This document shows positions 22,120 through 34,420 of a stretch of DNA of 64,000 bases, one piece after another. Origin of the DNA: Diphasiastrum complanatum. Its lineage: Eukaryota > Streptophyta > Lycopodiopsida > Lycopodiales > Lycopodiaceae. The position numbers were made by a program, and so were the translations under genes. The DNA lies in the NCBI GenBank assembly GCA_029204225.1, contig CM055096.1, positions 64,407,370-64,471,369 of the forward strand, written 5' to 3'. The notes below the pieces were generated by a model. That model was not told the origin of the DNA and ran no database searches. It saw nothing but the letters and a program-made list of their open reading frames with translations. Numbering within the stretch: position 1 is the stretch's first letter; each line of letters begins with the position of its first letter.

Positions 22120-22600
22120 ATTCGGATTTTGCCACGTGTTTCTGCTACCAGTAGGATGCCTCTACGTGGCGTTCTTGCCTCGTGGCAGACATCTAAGTGG
22201 CCGCGCATGGAACCTACAGCGACAGTAAGCAAGTCAATTTTAATTTTCAATTCACGGTGGTGAAGGCGGGGAATAAAAGACAAAAGTTGAGGGAGGCTTT
22301 GGCGCCCTCGTGCACTATCTGATTTAAGCTCGCCACCGTTGATCTTTCATATTAACGTTCAGATCTTGCCACGTCTCCTAACTTTCACCATTGAGAAGTG
22401 TCCACGTGACATTGTACCACGTGGCAACATTCCAACCGTCCTAAACCTGAGATAGATTTGCCATCACCCCATCTACAAGGTTCAAACATTCCACCGTTGG
22501 ATTTTATCATGGACTTTCAGATTTGACCACGTGTTATTTAGCAGCCTTTAAAAAGAAGCCAAGTGGCAAGATAACACGTGGCAAAGATCGAAGTGGCAAG
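22120..22600 (+). promoter_or_regulatory. G-box cluster upstream of the patatin-like gene
   Basis: CACGTG occurs at 22133-22138, 22403-22408, 22418-22423, 22528-22533 and 22575-22580, plus tacgtggcg at 22162 and gccacgtctc near 22371. Three of these sit in degenerate direct repeats of the form ttcagatttgaccacgtg (about 22120, 22355 and 22515), the last two preceded by ccaccgttg. Such ACGT-core clusters are bound by bZIP/ABF and bHLH factors in plants (established knowledge). Stress or ABA control of the downstream gene is an inference. The coding start is about 0.7 kb downstream. Confidence 0.5.
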
Positions 22601-23306
22601 AAGTAGGATTTCTCGTGCCATTAGGACCCGTAGCACATCCACCTTTCAGAGGAAGCGATTCCAACGCTTCCATCGCTTGCTTCCTTCTTCCTTCCTTACA
22701 AAATAATGGGCTGATTTGATCCGATCTACTTCTTCCCTTTTGCGACGATGCAGTCGCAGCTATGTCTTTTGCTACTGGATGCAGCTATGTAATCTGGAAG
22801 ATGCTTCTTCATAGACTGATAGATGATTGCCTAATGCAAGATTGCTGACAGAAAAAAATTGGCTGAATTGGAAGTAATTTTCCCAAGACATGGAGTTTCC
22901 TGTGTAGAATTATTGAAGCTGAGCAGTGTGAACATTTAGTGCAAAGATTGCACCAAAGATCACTCAAAGAAGCACCTAAAGCAGCTGATTGGGGTGTTAA
23001 CAGAGATTTACACTAGATTTTGGTTGTTCTAGACTGGGAGCTTGCTTTTTGGATCGTAGCTTTCTTGCATTTGCTTCTTCATAACTTAGTATCTGACATT
23101 CAAGCAATTGAACACCGGAAGATCATCAACTCAATTCAACCCTGGAAGATCATCAACTGAATTCGAGCATGCAAACTTCTTATGGCATTCACAACAATTG
23201 AAAATCAACAGAATCTTTGCTCATCTGCCATTATTGGAGATTTTCACTTCAGGAGTTTGGATTGTGAATAAGCTGTAAGTTGATACTAGATTAGAGGAAG
23301 CTGGCG

Positions 23307-26300
23307 ATGGCACTTAATCAGGGGTTGGAGCTACAAGAATCAGAGGAAGTGAGGAACGACTTGGAGCTGACTGAACAGCTTCATAATGCAGAGGAAGCGA
23401 GGAACGACTTGGAGTTGACTGAACGGCTTCAGAATGCAGAGGAAGAACACACGCAGGGACAGAGCAGTGAAAAAGAATGTAATTTGCCATCGCCCACAAA
23501 CATCCCAGGAGGCACAGAGTCGAGAGGCAAGGTGTGCATTCTGACTGTGGACGGGGGAGGCATGAGGGGGATCATCCCTGGGCGCGTGCTGGCATATCTG
23601 GAGGAATGCTTGCAGCGCAAAAGTGACAATCCAGAAGCTAGGATTGTGGATTTCTTCGACGTTGCGTCAGGCACCAGCGTAGGGGGGCTCATCACCACCA
23701 TGCTCTTCACCAGCAACGAGAAAGGTCGGCCTCTTTTCACAGGCGAGGACACATGGAGGCTCGTTGCCGAGAAAGGCAAGAAGATCTTCAAAATTCCGCC
23801 CAGGCAGTGGATTCTTGCCAAGCTGCGAGGCATCATCACCCCCAGATACTCCACCAAATACATGGAACGCGTTCTGCAGGAGCATCTGGTGAGAGATGGC
23901 AGGCCTCTCACTCTACGTGACACTCTCAAACCCATTCTCATTCCCTGCTACGATCTAGGCCGAGCAGGCCCCTTCCTCTTCTCCAGATCAGATGCAATGG
24001 ATGGGGATGAGAGGGACTTCCGCCTCTGGGAAATTTGCCGAGCGACTTCTGCAGTCCCTTCGTTCTTTAAGCCTGTGCTGATGAGCTCCATGGATGGCTC
24101 GAGTACATGCACAGCTGTGGATGGAGGCCTTGTCATGAACAACCCGACAGCTGCAACCATCGCCCATGTGCTCCATAACAAGGCAGAATTCCCGGGAGCA
24201 GCAGGGGTGAGTGATTTGCTGGTGCTCTCTCTGGGAACAGGGCAATTTGACCGGACATACGAGTACAAGAAGGTGCGTTCCTGGGGAGCATTCCAGTGGG
24301 CAAAGCCGGTTGTAAAGATTGTGCTGGATGGCATTTCAGATATGGTGGATCACACAATCAGCATGTCATTTGGCGAGGTTCGCCAGAATTATGTAAGAGT
24401 ACAGGTATGGTGCAACTCTACCAAGGATTTGTCTTGAGAGTGTGAAAGAGTACCAACATGCTCCGATAGAGTTAGTGTTGGAGAGCTGATCCATAAGGAC
24501 GCACCTCTCCTCCCTTTCATGGATTTTCTAGCTTTTTGTAAAGAGTCATCGTTTCTTGTAACAGTTGTGTATGGCTGTGGAGGTGAAAGGATCTCGTCTT
24601 ACATGACTTAGGGTCTAAACTCTGTTGGCTGACAGCTTCTCTCCTCACTTAAATGTAGAGTTATATTCCATTCAAGAGCAAGATATCCCATGAGGTTGGC
24701 TCAGTTGGTTAGCTTGGCATCCAAAAGTTTCTTTGGTCCCAAGGTTCCAGCCCCCTTCAAAACTAAGATGTATTCAAGAGCAAATAGACACACACCATCA
24801 TAACAAACTCATTGTGGGACAAACTTTCTATCATATTGATAATTTGTGTATTAAGAAATTAACCAAGAGGGAAGCAGAAAGGCAAAATGTCCTTTTAGTG
24901 ATTTCCATAGATCTCATGCAACTGGTTTTTCAATTTGACACAAACAATGTATTCAAGAAATTCATCTCTTAAATACATCTTATATCTTTGGAATTGGTAG
25001 AGCCAGTAGTGAACTGGACAACTGTCTAGAATTTTTAAACCTGATATAATATGGGAACTGAAGCAACAAAAACACAAAATGAAATTATCTGGAACATTAT
25101 TTATTCAGCTACTGGCACAAGTTCAGATTAAGAATCAAGACTCAGCCAAGGCCAATTACTCTAGCTAGATCTAGATGTATCCCTCATTCAAGTTGGTGCT
25201 CTGGATCAAAATGTCGTACCCCCCGCATTTTGCAGGCACTGCCCATGTTTGGCCCCAAATCCACATGTTTTTTTAAAATTTAAGAAATTAATTTTTTATT
25301 CGCAGAAACCTGCCCAACATTTCTCCGCAAGCCTGTGTGATTGACACATGTTTTTTGTCCCACAAGTCCTTTTGCAGTTATTACAGCTTTTACATATATA
25401 TTAAAACAGAACTGATACCCTAAAGAATGTGTGTGTGTGTGTGTGTGTGCACGAATTTGGAGGCCCACGAAAAATTCTGGTGCCTGCAAGCACGTGCTCG
25501 TGTGCTCAAAACTGTCGTGTGTGCTCACCTGCTCGAAAACTGAAAAATTCAAAAGGTTTTGAGGCCTACAAAATTTGCAAGTTTTTGGTGGCCATTTGCT
25601 GCCCCTGCCCGTGCCACATGGCGTGCTAGCAGCGTGCTGTGGCCAAATGGGCGGGCACCACGTTTAAGGGCCAAGGCTTAAGATTGAAGAGTCAAGACTG
25701 CCCTTGAGGTACATCCATTCCTGTATTGCACTCAGATAATCCAGTCAGTGTCCTCCAATGGATCATACCAGGATTAGCCATGTACTAACTTAAGGAGCTG
25801 ATAGCTAATGCTATATCTGGTCTGGTACATACCATTGCATACATGAGAGATCCTAGGATAGAGTGATATGTGTAGTCTCTCATCTGCTCCTTTTCCTCCT
25901 TTGTATGGGGACTTTAATCCTTCGATAGTCGTAACCCTGGATCCATTGGTGAGTGAGCTAACTTGCAATTCATCATATTATATTTGGTAAGTATATTGAA
26001 AGTATATCTTTGTTGAGTGATTGATATATGTCAGCCTTCTCTCTCCGTCTCCGTGAATTTGTATTCCAAGACAGTAATGAGCTTTGCCTAGATCTGTCAT
26101 GTCAAATTCTAAGGACATCATTTTCTTAGCACCTTTTATAAGATCAACATTGTTGCTAAATAGCAATCTGTCGTCAACATACAAAGTAATAATAATAAAA
26201 AGATTGCTGCACGGACTTGAAGTAGACATTAGAATCTGCGGTGCTTGGATTGTAACCTTGCTGAATGAGGAAGGTATTTATCGTTTGAAACCAAGCTTTA

Positions 26301-29300
26301 GCAGACTGCCTCAAGCCATAAGGTGGTTTATGGAGTTTGTAGACATGATTCTCCTTCCCATTAAGTATGTAACCCTCTAGCTCCATCATGTAAATATCTT
26401 CTTTGATTACTCCATTAAGATAAGCTGTTTGTACATCTAATTGTTGTATCTCAAGATCAGCTGCAGCAGCATATTACAGAAGAATTCTGATTGAAGAGTG
26501 CTTGACTACTAAATTGAAAGTTTCATTATAGTCGATATTTGGGATTTGAGAAAATTCCCTTGCCACTAGTCGAGCTTTCCTTCGATCTATGCTTCCATTG
26601 GCCTTGTATTTGATTTTGAATATCCATTTGCAATCAATTACACTTCTGCTGGCAGCCAATTTGACAATATTGTCGTCTATTCTATCAGAAAGTTTCTTAT
26701 CCAGAATAACAATGACTCAGTCTATATAGGTATCCATGCCTCTTTCCGAGTGCAAGGACCTCATTTGTCCTATCGAAAATCCTGCATTGATCATATTCAA
26801 ATTCTACTCTTTGTCCTAAATCAGTAATTCTGTTGACAGAAAACAAATTTGTAGAAAGATTTGGTACATAAAAAGAACTCTAGAAAGTGCTTGTAGTTTT
26901 TACAGGTTCAGGTGCACGCAGATGGCGTTGCTTGTTTTGCAGTGCCACCTTTTGCAGCACGACGAGGATCAGAGCACACTTGCTTGGTTTTGACCAGGGC
27001 AGATGGGCGGACCATGAGCATTGCCCCATGCGGGCAGTTCCTGCACCTGAGCGAGAGTGCCTATTGAGCACACATGGAGGAGCAAGAGCAGTGACTGGGC
27101 CCAGGGTACAGATTGGTGGGCAGTTAAGTTCTATTGGCACAGGATCAGGGGCGGGCGGTAGCGGCTGAGGGCCATCACGGCCTAGTTCATCAACAGCAGG
27201 CCCATCACGGCCTCCATCAGCAGTAGTAGCAACAACAACAGCAGGGCTATCACGCACTTCATCGGCAGAGCCAGGCCCATCGCGGCCACCATCAGCCACA
27301 GCAGCAGGGCCATCATCTACAGGAGAGGCTTTTCCATCACGGGAGTCAGTTGGGGGAGGGCCTACTGACGGTAGTGGCCCAAGTTCAGCAGAGGGGACAG
27401 CTCTATGGCAGCTATGGGAGGTGTTGGGGAGAGAGGATAGGTTGGAGCACACACCTGAATAATCCGTTGTCTATGGCACAGGCACTCTCATTTGCCTGTG
27501 ATCGACTCAATGATGATTCTGTCTAATTGATTTGAAGTTTTGAAAAAACACATTGAAATTTTGGTCAATTTTATATTTTGCCCTGAGTAATATTTTTGAA
27601 TCAACTTAGCTGATCCCAATTCGAATCAAGATCGCGCTTTGAACTTCATTGAATACGCAAATCGAAAAATATTGGCTGGAACAATCTCATATGGTTTGTC
27701 GAGATATGTGTGGAATACAACACATTGATCTTCAACTGCGGACATCAAGAGAACCAAAATGAGCCTGTGCCTCATTTGGAAAGGCCAATGTTGGATTATA
27801 CTTTGTCAGTGCCTTATTTGCACCTGATTTTGTCGAATAATCCTTTGTCAGTGCCTAATCCTGTGCTGAATAATCCTTTGTCTATGTCTCATTTGCACAT
27901 GCCAGTGCAGAATGATATTTTGTCTGTCTAATTTGCACTTGCCGGTGTGAATAATTCTTTGCCTAATGATATATGCCAATCCTCTATCTAATCTCCTATA
28001 TCATGTGACCCATGACATGTATGTTGATCCTCTATCTCATGTCGGCATTGAGTGCCAATGCCTCAGCTATAAGTTGAGATATTGATGCTAGCATATGATT
28101 TGTAGTATGTACTATGTAGTTACTGGTGCATGTGCCTTGTTGACAGGTACCTTGTCTCTAGATTGCTCTGCGTTACATGTCAAAGTGGCCTCAACATTCT
28201 ATGCATGACTTTAGGCGACTGTTTCATCTGCCACTATTGGACTCATGAACTCTCATACTCTTAAATCCTTCATATAAACGAATCAGTGATGGTGGGTGAA
28301 CTAGGAGTGAAGGAAGAATATTGAGAATGAGACTGGCATGAGATGAGCTGATCAAGCTTTTGATGTCTCTGTTAAAATCCCTCCTTGTAAAGTGATTACT
28401 TATCAATCTTAGCGTTAAATAGAGGATCTTTAGCCTTCAATCTAGCCAACTCCTCCATGTAGTCTATGAAAGATACGAACATGATATGCAAAACGAAAAA
28501 CGAAAGAGCTTAAAAATGGGTGCAAAATGGTGAAAATTATGAACAAAAAAGATGAAATTTTGTTCTCCCTCACTTCTATATATCAGATTGATTAGTTGCA
28601 AAAAGTTCAACATAAGTGACTGACTGTAAGAAAATGAATGATTCATAAAGTTTCAGAAGATGATACTTAGAACTATGAGAACAATGAATCTGCAAAAAAA
28701 TCAGTAAAAACTTGAAATGGTGGAAATCTTAGTAAGTGGACTTCTGGTGATCGCAAAATGACCAAAAAGGTGGATCTACAGTACGATGACGCCTGATACC
28801 AAGTTACGTGCAAAATATCACAGACAATGATATTGAAAATGCTAACTGAATCCATAATAATGTTGATGATAACAAGCTAAAGTGAAGCTACTGTAACTAA
28901 AACTAATCTAAGATTATTCTGAGAGGCCTATTTATAATTGTAGCTTTTTAGAGAGCTCGTGAATTAGGGTTAGGGTAGTGTCCATCCAATAGGGACTCAC
29001 AATAAGACCAGATGACTAAATGCCAAGTCACGTGAAATTGGGGCCAAATGACGAGAATATGAAGGATAACGTCGTAACAGGCCACAGGCCCAGAGCCCAG
29101 AGTACTGTGCACAAATTCTCATAACCATGGAGAGTGTCAATGGATATCCTAGAACTAGTTAACGCGATCAACACAAAAGGGGAGTACTGCTAGTGAAGCC
29201 GCACACAAGGTAAAAAACCTAAGCTGTGTTTTTCATCAACCTAGATCCTAAAATATTTGCGTTATCTTCGTATATTTTTCAGTCTCATTATCCTCCTCTT

Positions 29301-30502
29301 TGAACAAGCACAAATTTTGAGATGAAGCGGCCATTCAATGGTCTCTAAATATTTTGACAGATAAAGAAAGTACTGTATAAAACCAGGATCAACTAGAGAT
29401 TAGCAGTTCCAACCCTCCAACACAAAACTGTGTTCAAAACCTTTATTTGATATTGTCATGGGAATGTAATAGGGAGCACACTTTTAGTGCATTTTGGCAA
29501 TATGAGGATCAACCCGTATTATGCACGTGAGTTTTAAAAATGATTTCTTTGTGGTTGCTATCTACAGCAGGAGAAGCCATAAATGTTTTTCAATATAGGG
29601 TCTTCTGTTCAGTTCTTTCTGGGCAGTTTTGTACCTTGATTTGACAATGTTGCAGGTTTACAACATTTAGAATTTGCATTCATGCTCGGATAGAGACCAA
29701 CAGGTCATACAGATGTGTGTTAGAAGCAGGCAAGATAGCTTAAGCCTGAGAATGAGGAAAGAAGCATCTGTTTCATGTTGTGGACAATATGCAGGAAAAA
29801 TAATGTACATTTCATTCTACACGGTTGCAGGAACTTCAGACTTCTTAGGATATAGCTGAAGGAAATCATATGTTCTTCGTTGGCTGTTGCTCCTTCTCAT
29901 GTTTGATCTTCATTGCCCAAGAAAAATATTGCACGTACTGCAGTCAGTGTTTCGATTTCAATTGGTAAAACCTACAAGGTTGTTTAATCTGTCTACTTGC
30001 TGAGAGTTCTAAGATACATTAAAAAATTCTGGAACCTTTAGTCATTCTTCTAGTCTGTTATATCTTCATCTTAAGCAATGTAAATTGTACGTTGCTTGAC
30101 TTCACATTGAGATTAACAGCAAACATGAGGGCAGCTATTTGTACAGCTTTTATATGTTTCAGGAAGAGACAAACCTCCATGGGTCTGAGATGCACAAAAT
30201 TAATCAAATGCGTTTGCCAGGTATCGGGTTTACCAGATAGAGCTCTTATGGAAATGGATGATGCAAGTAATGGAAATGTAAAGAGATTGATGAAAATAGC
30301 AGATAATTTGATGGAGCAAAACAGTATGGAGCATCTACCATTTGGTGGCAGGCGGCCTCTTGCACAAAAAACTTCAGAAAGGCTGGAATGGTTTGCGGAG
30401 CAACTTGTTCAGGAACAAAAAGCACGAGCATCCAGGTTGAATCCTACAGTAGTCATAAAACAGCCTCAATCTCGCAAAGCAGCATCCCTATTGAACCCTT
30501 AA
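23307..30502 (+). CDS. Patatin-like phospholipase (acyl hydrolase), two exons
   Basis: Exons are 23307-24404 and 30221-30502, giving 459 residues. Exon 1 ends ...QNYVRVQ at CAG|GTATGG. Exon 2 begins after tttgccag in the same phase 0 and adds VSGLPDRALMEMDDASNGNV and an amphipathic C-terminus. The intron position after YVRVQ fits plant patatin-like genes. Family function: hydrolysis of acyl chains from phospholipids and galactolipids in lipid signalling and defence, usually soluble or membrane-associated. Motifs: oxyanion loop DGGGMRG (82-88), nucleophile elbow GTSVG with Ser124, and the DGG of the catalytic dyad (Asp272). The body (TLRDTLKPILIPCYDL, FRLWEICRATSAVPSFF, VMNNPTAATIAHVLHNK) resembles the plant pPLAIII group, yet the elbow is the canonical GxSxG and not the GxGxG that group usually has. 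No signal peptide. Residues 13-28 and 29-44 are a tandem acidic 16-residue repeat. A polyadenylation-like aataaa lies at 30656. Confidence 0.9.
24685..24770 (+). repeat. tRNA-like segment, possible SINE head, in the phospholipase intron
   Basis: The stretch tgaggttggctcagttgg near 24690 resembles a tRNA A box, and aaggttccagccccc about 50 bases later resembles a B box (consensus ggttcgaatcc). The spacing and order fit a tRNA-derived SINE. It does not fold into an obvious complete tRNA and no target duplication was identified. Confidence 0.35.
25429..25449. repeat. (GT)n microsatellite
   Basis: About ten GT units in the phospholipase intron, preceded by gaat and followed by gcacgaatttgg. Confidence 0.9.
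25730..26885 (-). mobile_element. Copia deletion derivative: pre-integrase joined to reverse transcriptase
   Basis: Inside the phospholipase intron, antisense to it. On the minus strand, 26885-26720 encodes the protease-end/pre-integrase segment similar to family A (LSTNLF, RITDLG, ALGKRHGYLYRL). Immediately after it, 26690-25780 encodes RT (VIDCKWIFKIKYKANG; HKPPYGLRQSAKAW; LYVDDRLLFSNN, where YVDD is intact; DLGKAHYCLGIQIHG). The whole integrase is missing between them. Frames change several times, so it is non-functional. Confidence 0.85.
26887..27168 (+). pseudogene. BED-type zinc-finger fragment (hAT transposase-like N-terminus)
   Basis: The + frame encodes RWRCLFCSATFCSTTRIRAHLLG then ...HCPMRAVPAPERE, which fits the BED finger pattern: aromatic, CX2C, TR..HL.G, then a further Cys. 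BED fingers start many plant hAT transposases and related host proteins. The frame runs on into a G/S-rich tail and stops at 27168, with no transposase domain. The surrounding 26887-27460 is clearly GC-rich compared with its AT-rich flanks, and its minus-strand frame has DGGRDGP repeats (not recognised). It looks like a captured gene fragment next to the copia derivative. Confidence 0.5.
27460..30220. other. Remainder of the phospholipase intron
   Basis: AT-rich. Near 27730-27960 there is a degenerate repeat of a cctttgtcagtgcctaat type phrase. Around 28794 the sequence gcctgataccaagttac resembles a reverse-complement copia primer-binding site with two mismatches, so 28224-28793 may be an old copia leader and 28810 onwards part of its LTR. 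No coding domain was identified up to exon 2 at 30221. Confidence 0.35.
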
Positions 30503-31975
30503 CTTTTCCAACATTTACTTAGCAGATCTTCTTAAACGAGGAGGTTATTGGCCACATAAAATTTATAAATTTTGATTGCAAATGGAATTCTTGGGGCGAT
30601 TTTAGAGGCTAAGCAATTTGCAGGCTTGCAAGGCGCCAGAGTACTGATGTAAGGAATAAAGTCATGCCAAGCATCTGCCTTGAACAAACAAAGCTCATTA
30701 GGCATCTTCACGTATGACATCCCACTGCACTCCTGACTTTACCTTCATTGAATTTGTCTTCTGAGATCATCTGCTTTTGTTGCAACTTTGTTTGGAAATT
30801 GCAGAAGCAAAAGTTTTGTAGCTTGTATAATTCATTTAGCGATTAGGGGCATGGAGCATAACATTATGTTATAGCTGTTCTTGATTGAATTCTGCACTAA
30901 CTCTGTAATTTAGAATGATTCTTTTGATAACAATTATTGGTGATTAAACTGCCTTTGCCAAGTATACTAAGTGGAACTCGTGCATACTTCTGTGTACCTT
31001 GAATCAATCACATCTAAATATGGTGATTATGTGCATCTTTACTACATCATAAAATATTTCTGAGCATGCAAATCTGACAGCAAGAGGTTGAGTTTTCCAA
31101 GTTTAAGGCCTGCAAATGCTTGTGATCACAATCACAAGAAAGACATTTTATATTTAATTTATATAGTCATTGCTCCTAGAATTATCAAAAGTATCAAGTT
31201 CAAACTTCGCACTGCAAAATTATTAAAAATACTTGACAGAATGGCACTTCGAGGTGTAATATTAAGTGGATGGCTGTCTGAAAGTGAAGGGTGGAAGGCA
31301 GTTGACTGTATCTAAACTTCTATGCCATTTGTGTTGCCTATGAATACCTGATTTTGCCATTCTTATTTGCCCGTGGACATCCACCCATATATACATTCAC
31401 AGATGTTGATGTTTAAAACTGTCCAATATCATAATGTCTTTTGGCATATCTATTTGATTCTGCTTTGAAAGAAGCCTAATTCACTTTGCAATCTCTCTGT
31501 CCCCCCTATATCCCTTATGTCTATATCTCCCCATTGGTGAAAAGCCTTTTTAGCCAGAATGTTTCGCAGCTTCTTCTCTGTTTTCTTCGTTGCTTAAGAG
31601 TTTGTTGTTATAATTTTTCAAAACCATAGACATTCACTATCTCGAATGGTGTTGCCTCTGGTAGTGGTACAAGTCCCTCATGCTTAGCAGAGAAATTGAA
31701 ATAGGGGAGGACCTTTTCTATTGAACTTGCATGAATGGGGTTTGAAGAGCATCTCATATGACGAGGAATTCATTCCACCAATTGAGATTGATGTTTTGTG
31801 AAGGTGTTTCAAGAATATAATTTTCCATGAGTAGTTTGAGACTTGTGATTGTTGTGTGAATCTTTTGAAGAGCAGAGTGAGGGAGGCTATACCTGGGTTG
31901 GGTAGTCATAGGTCTCCTAGTTCAACGGGTGCTGCAAAATCACCTAACTACACTTGAGAAGTGTTATATCAACAC
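30503..31975. other. 3' region of the phospholipase gene and unassigned spacer
   Basis: Contains the likely 3' UTR: aataaa at 30656, and a second run of AT-rich sequence to about 31100. The rest to 31975 has no recognised features; the ORF at 31088-31315 is unremarkable. Confidence 0.35.
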
Positions 31976-34420
31976 TCATTTGAGATTTTGGACTGGACTG
32001 TTCTTTTTCAAAAGGATTGACCTTGGATCTTCGTCTTTCTTGGCAGGAATCGTTCTAGGAGGGGATGACTTTCTAGAAGATGGGGTCTTCTTCGAAGGTG
32101 ATGACTTCCTAGATGGTGATGTCTTGCGAGAATTTTGACTTGAAGAGTCATCCTTGACCTTTCCTTTTTCTTTATCCAATAAAGGCGGTACATTTTTAGG
32201 ATCAGCTTCTCGTGATGATCTTTCCCATTTCAGGACCGTTTTATAGTGGTGCTTATCTTGCTTCTTCATCATTGGTCCTACATTCTTTCCTTCCTTCGAT
32301 GTAACTGCTTTCGGCGGTTTTATTGTCGGTTCATCAGGAATCTCACGAACTCCAAACTTTGTAGGATCCATGTGAATAAAAAATTGCTCATCTGTAAGTT
32401 CTGCACTTTCATCATAAGACAAGGCGTGACTAACATGAATGAGTTCATCTTCAATACGATCTAGTATTGGATCGGTTGATATCCAAGCTACATTCATCAT
32501 ATTCACTGGGAATGTGATTGGCATATCGATCAGGTAAGGGAATCTTGATCAGCTTTGATTGGTCATCGCGTTGACACATATATCTCGCTATACAATCCAC
32601 TGTAGCAAGAGCTTGATTCCAATTAACAATATTTGTTTGAGAGTCATAATGAACTCCCAAAGTTTTTACTTGTCAATCACATGTATGATTCGTCGTTGAT
32701 GAATCATCATCCCCTTTTTGGACAACTGGCTTGATTGTCCAAGTGATTGGATCAACTTTGACTGCACGCTCATGATTCTCAAAAGTAATCTTTCTCGTCC
32801 CCCAGTTACGAATTACTTGCGCAACTCGTAACCATGGACATCTCAATAAGACACGATAAACATGTGGTGCGTCAGATAAGTCCATTACTACAAAAGTAAT
32901 GACAAAACTGAATTCCAGCAATATTGACAGATATATCTTCCACTATTCCCTTAGGACGATCAGCTAGCTTAATGGCAAAAGTTGTTGGCTTCATCCTTGT
33001 AAGGCCCCATTTTGCACATAGCTTTAACTCATGAACCTCCATCTATCACGGCTGCCTCTTTACCAAACTATCTATGTTGTATTGGTGATCTTTCTTTGCT
33101 CACTTTCCCAAGTAGCCCCTACATTGAGGACTTCATTTGATTCTTTAAACCCGGCACAAAAGAGTGGCTCATGATGGACTGTTGGTTCAATATGAGTTAA
33201 TTTCTCCACTAATACTTCTTTCGCTTTTGGTACCAGCTTTATAAAGTCTCCAAATGTAATATCCATCTTGCTAGATTGAATATTCATGATCAGTTATGTT
33301 TGTGGCGTTTCAAGTTTTGTCATCTTGAAGGGTTCTTCATGCAATTGAGTATTAACATCTGTTTGTCAAATGCGTACTTCACCTGCAACTTTAGCGGCTT
33401 CTAGTTCTTCTTCTTCTTGCAACTATTTAATCCACTGCCTCATGTTTTTGTATTTCTTCTTCTTTGAGTTGAGATTCGGATACACCCACCCCTGATGCAG
33501 TAGGTATATCAGTAGATGGCACAGATTCAACAGGTGTTGGATCAATTGGAACTTCTTTCTGCTTCTGAGCTCTAGTAACAACCATCAATGGTACACTTGG
33601 TTTAGTAGGCTGAGTTGTTGGTCTTTGCTTGATTGTAATCATATTCAATGGAGCAGTTACCGGCGGTGGATTTGGTCTTGCTGGACAATCCTTGTAACAA
33701 TGTCCATAACCACATTCCCTACAAAATGGGACAAACTTGCCTTTCTTAGGACATTCCGCAACTCTACGGTTCTCGCCACATGCAAAGCATCCAAGTGGTG
33801 CTCTAGTCCATTGTCTAGCCTATTGTTGTTGATAGATAACATACTGCTCTGAAGGACCAATCATGATCAATATTGTAATTCCATTGCTCATTACCACTTG
33901 AGGTATCCGGTTCCATTAGATTCGCAGGAGGAACATGTTGTGCTTGTGGAGCTGGCAAAGCTAGTCATTCAGGAAATCCAAGGCCAAAGTTTTTAGGATC
34001 AGGTCTCTTATAGGTAGTAGATTCCCGATATTGAACCTTAGCGTATCTTTGTTGGATAATCCAAGGATTAGATGAGCAACAAGTTGTTTCGTGTCCCGTA
34101 GAGTTGCACAAATGACAAATAGTATTTGTCATGCATTTTTTCATTGTTGGACACTCATTTATGGTGTGATTCCCCGCATAGATCGCACACTAGACATTTT
34201 CTCGACTAAAAAAAGTCTTAGCAAACTTTTCACCTGCTTTGGCACTCTTTTCTTGCTACTCTTCTAATGCTTTCATCTTCTTATCGAACTGAGACTGCAT
34301 CTTTTCCAGCTGCATCTGTTGTTTTTGACCAAGTGTCTCAAATTCGCTAATTATCAACTCTCATGTTGCATTGATATTTGTGGATGCAATAGTGGTGGAT
34401 GTTTTAGTGGTTTGTCCCAC
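31976..34420 (-). pseudogene. Ty3/gypsy-like gag and aspartic protease region
   Basis: On the minus strand, high to low. Near 34215-34080 there is a CCHC knuckle (CHLCNSTGHETTCC). Near 33800-33690 there are two more degenerate knuckles (CFACGENRRVAEC and CRECGYGHCYKDC). A proline-rich linker follows (33648-33427). A retropepsin-like segment is at about 32960-32700 (PKGIVEDISVNIAG, then DLSDAPHVYRVLLRCPWLR, where gypsy proteases have a GRPFL-type stretch). A lysine/serine-rich tail (RKTSPSRKSSPSKKTP) follows to 31976. Frames are broken many times. No RT or integrase follows, so it is a fragment. Confidence 0.6.

Noticed and set aside
21859-22283. Protein-coding gene in the GC-richer stretch before the phospholipase
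   Set aside because: Frames on both strands are short, overlap each other and lack domains; the region looks like promoter DNA.
23314-24357. Several minus-strand ORFs of 61 to 170 codons opposite the phospholipase exon
   Set aside because: They are shadow frames of a GC-rich coding exon and match no family.
24685-24770. A functional tRNA gene in the phospholipase intron
   Set aside because: A- and B-box-like words are present, but I see no complete acceptor or anticodon stem. A SINE head is more likely.
31976-34420. Possible host gene with lysine/serine-rich tail on the minus strand
   Set aside because: The zinc knuckles and retropepsin-like segment fit a gypsy-type gag-protease, and frames are broken throughout.
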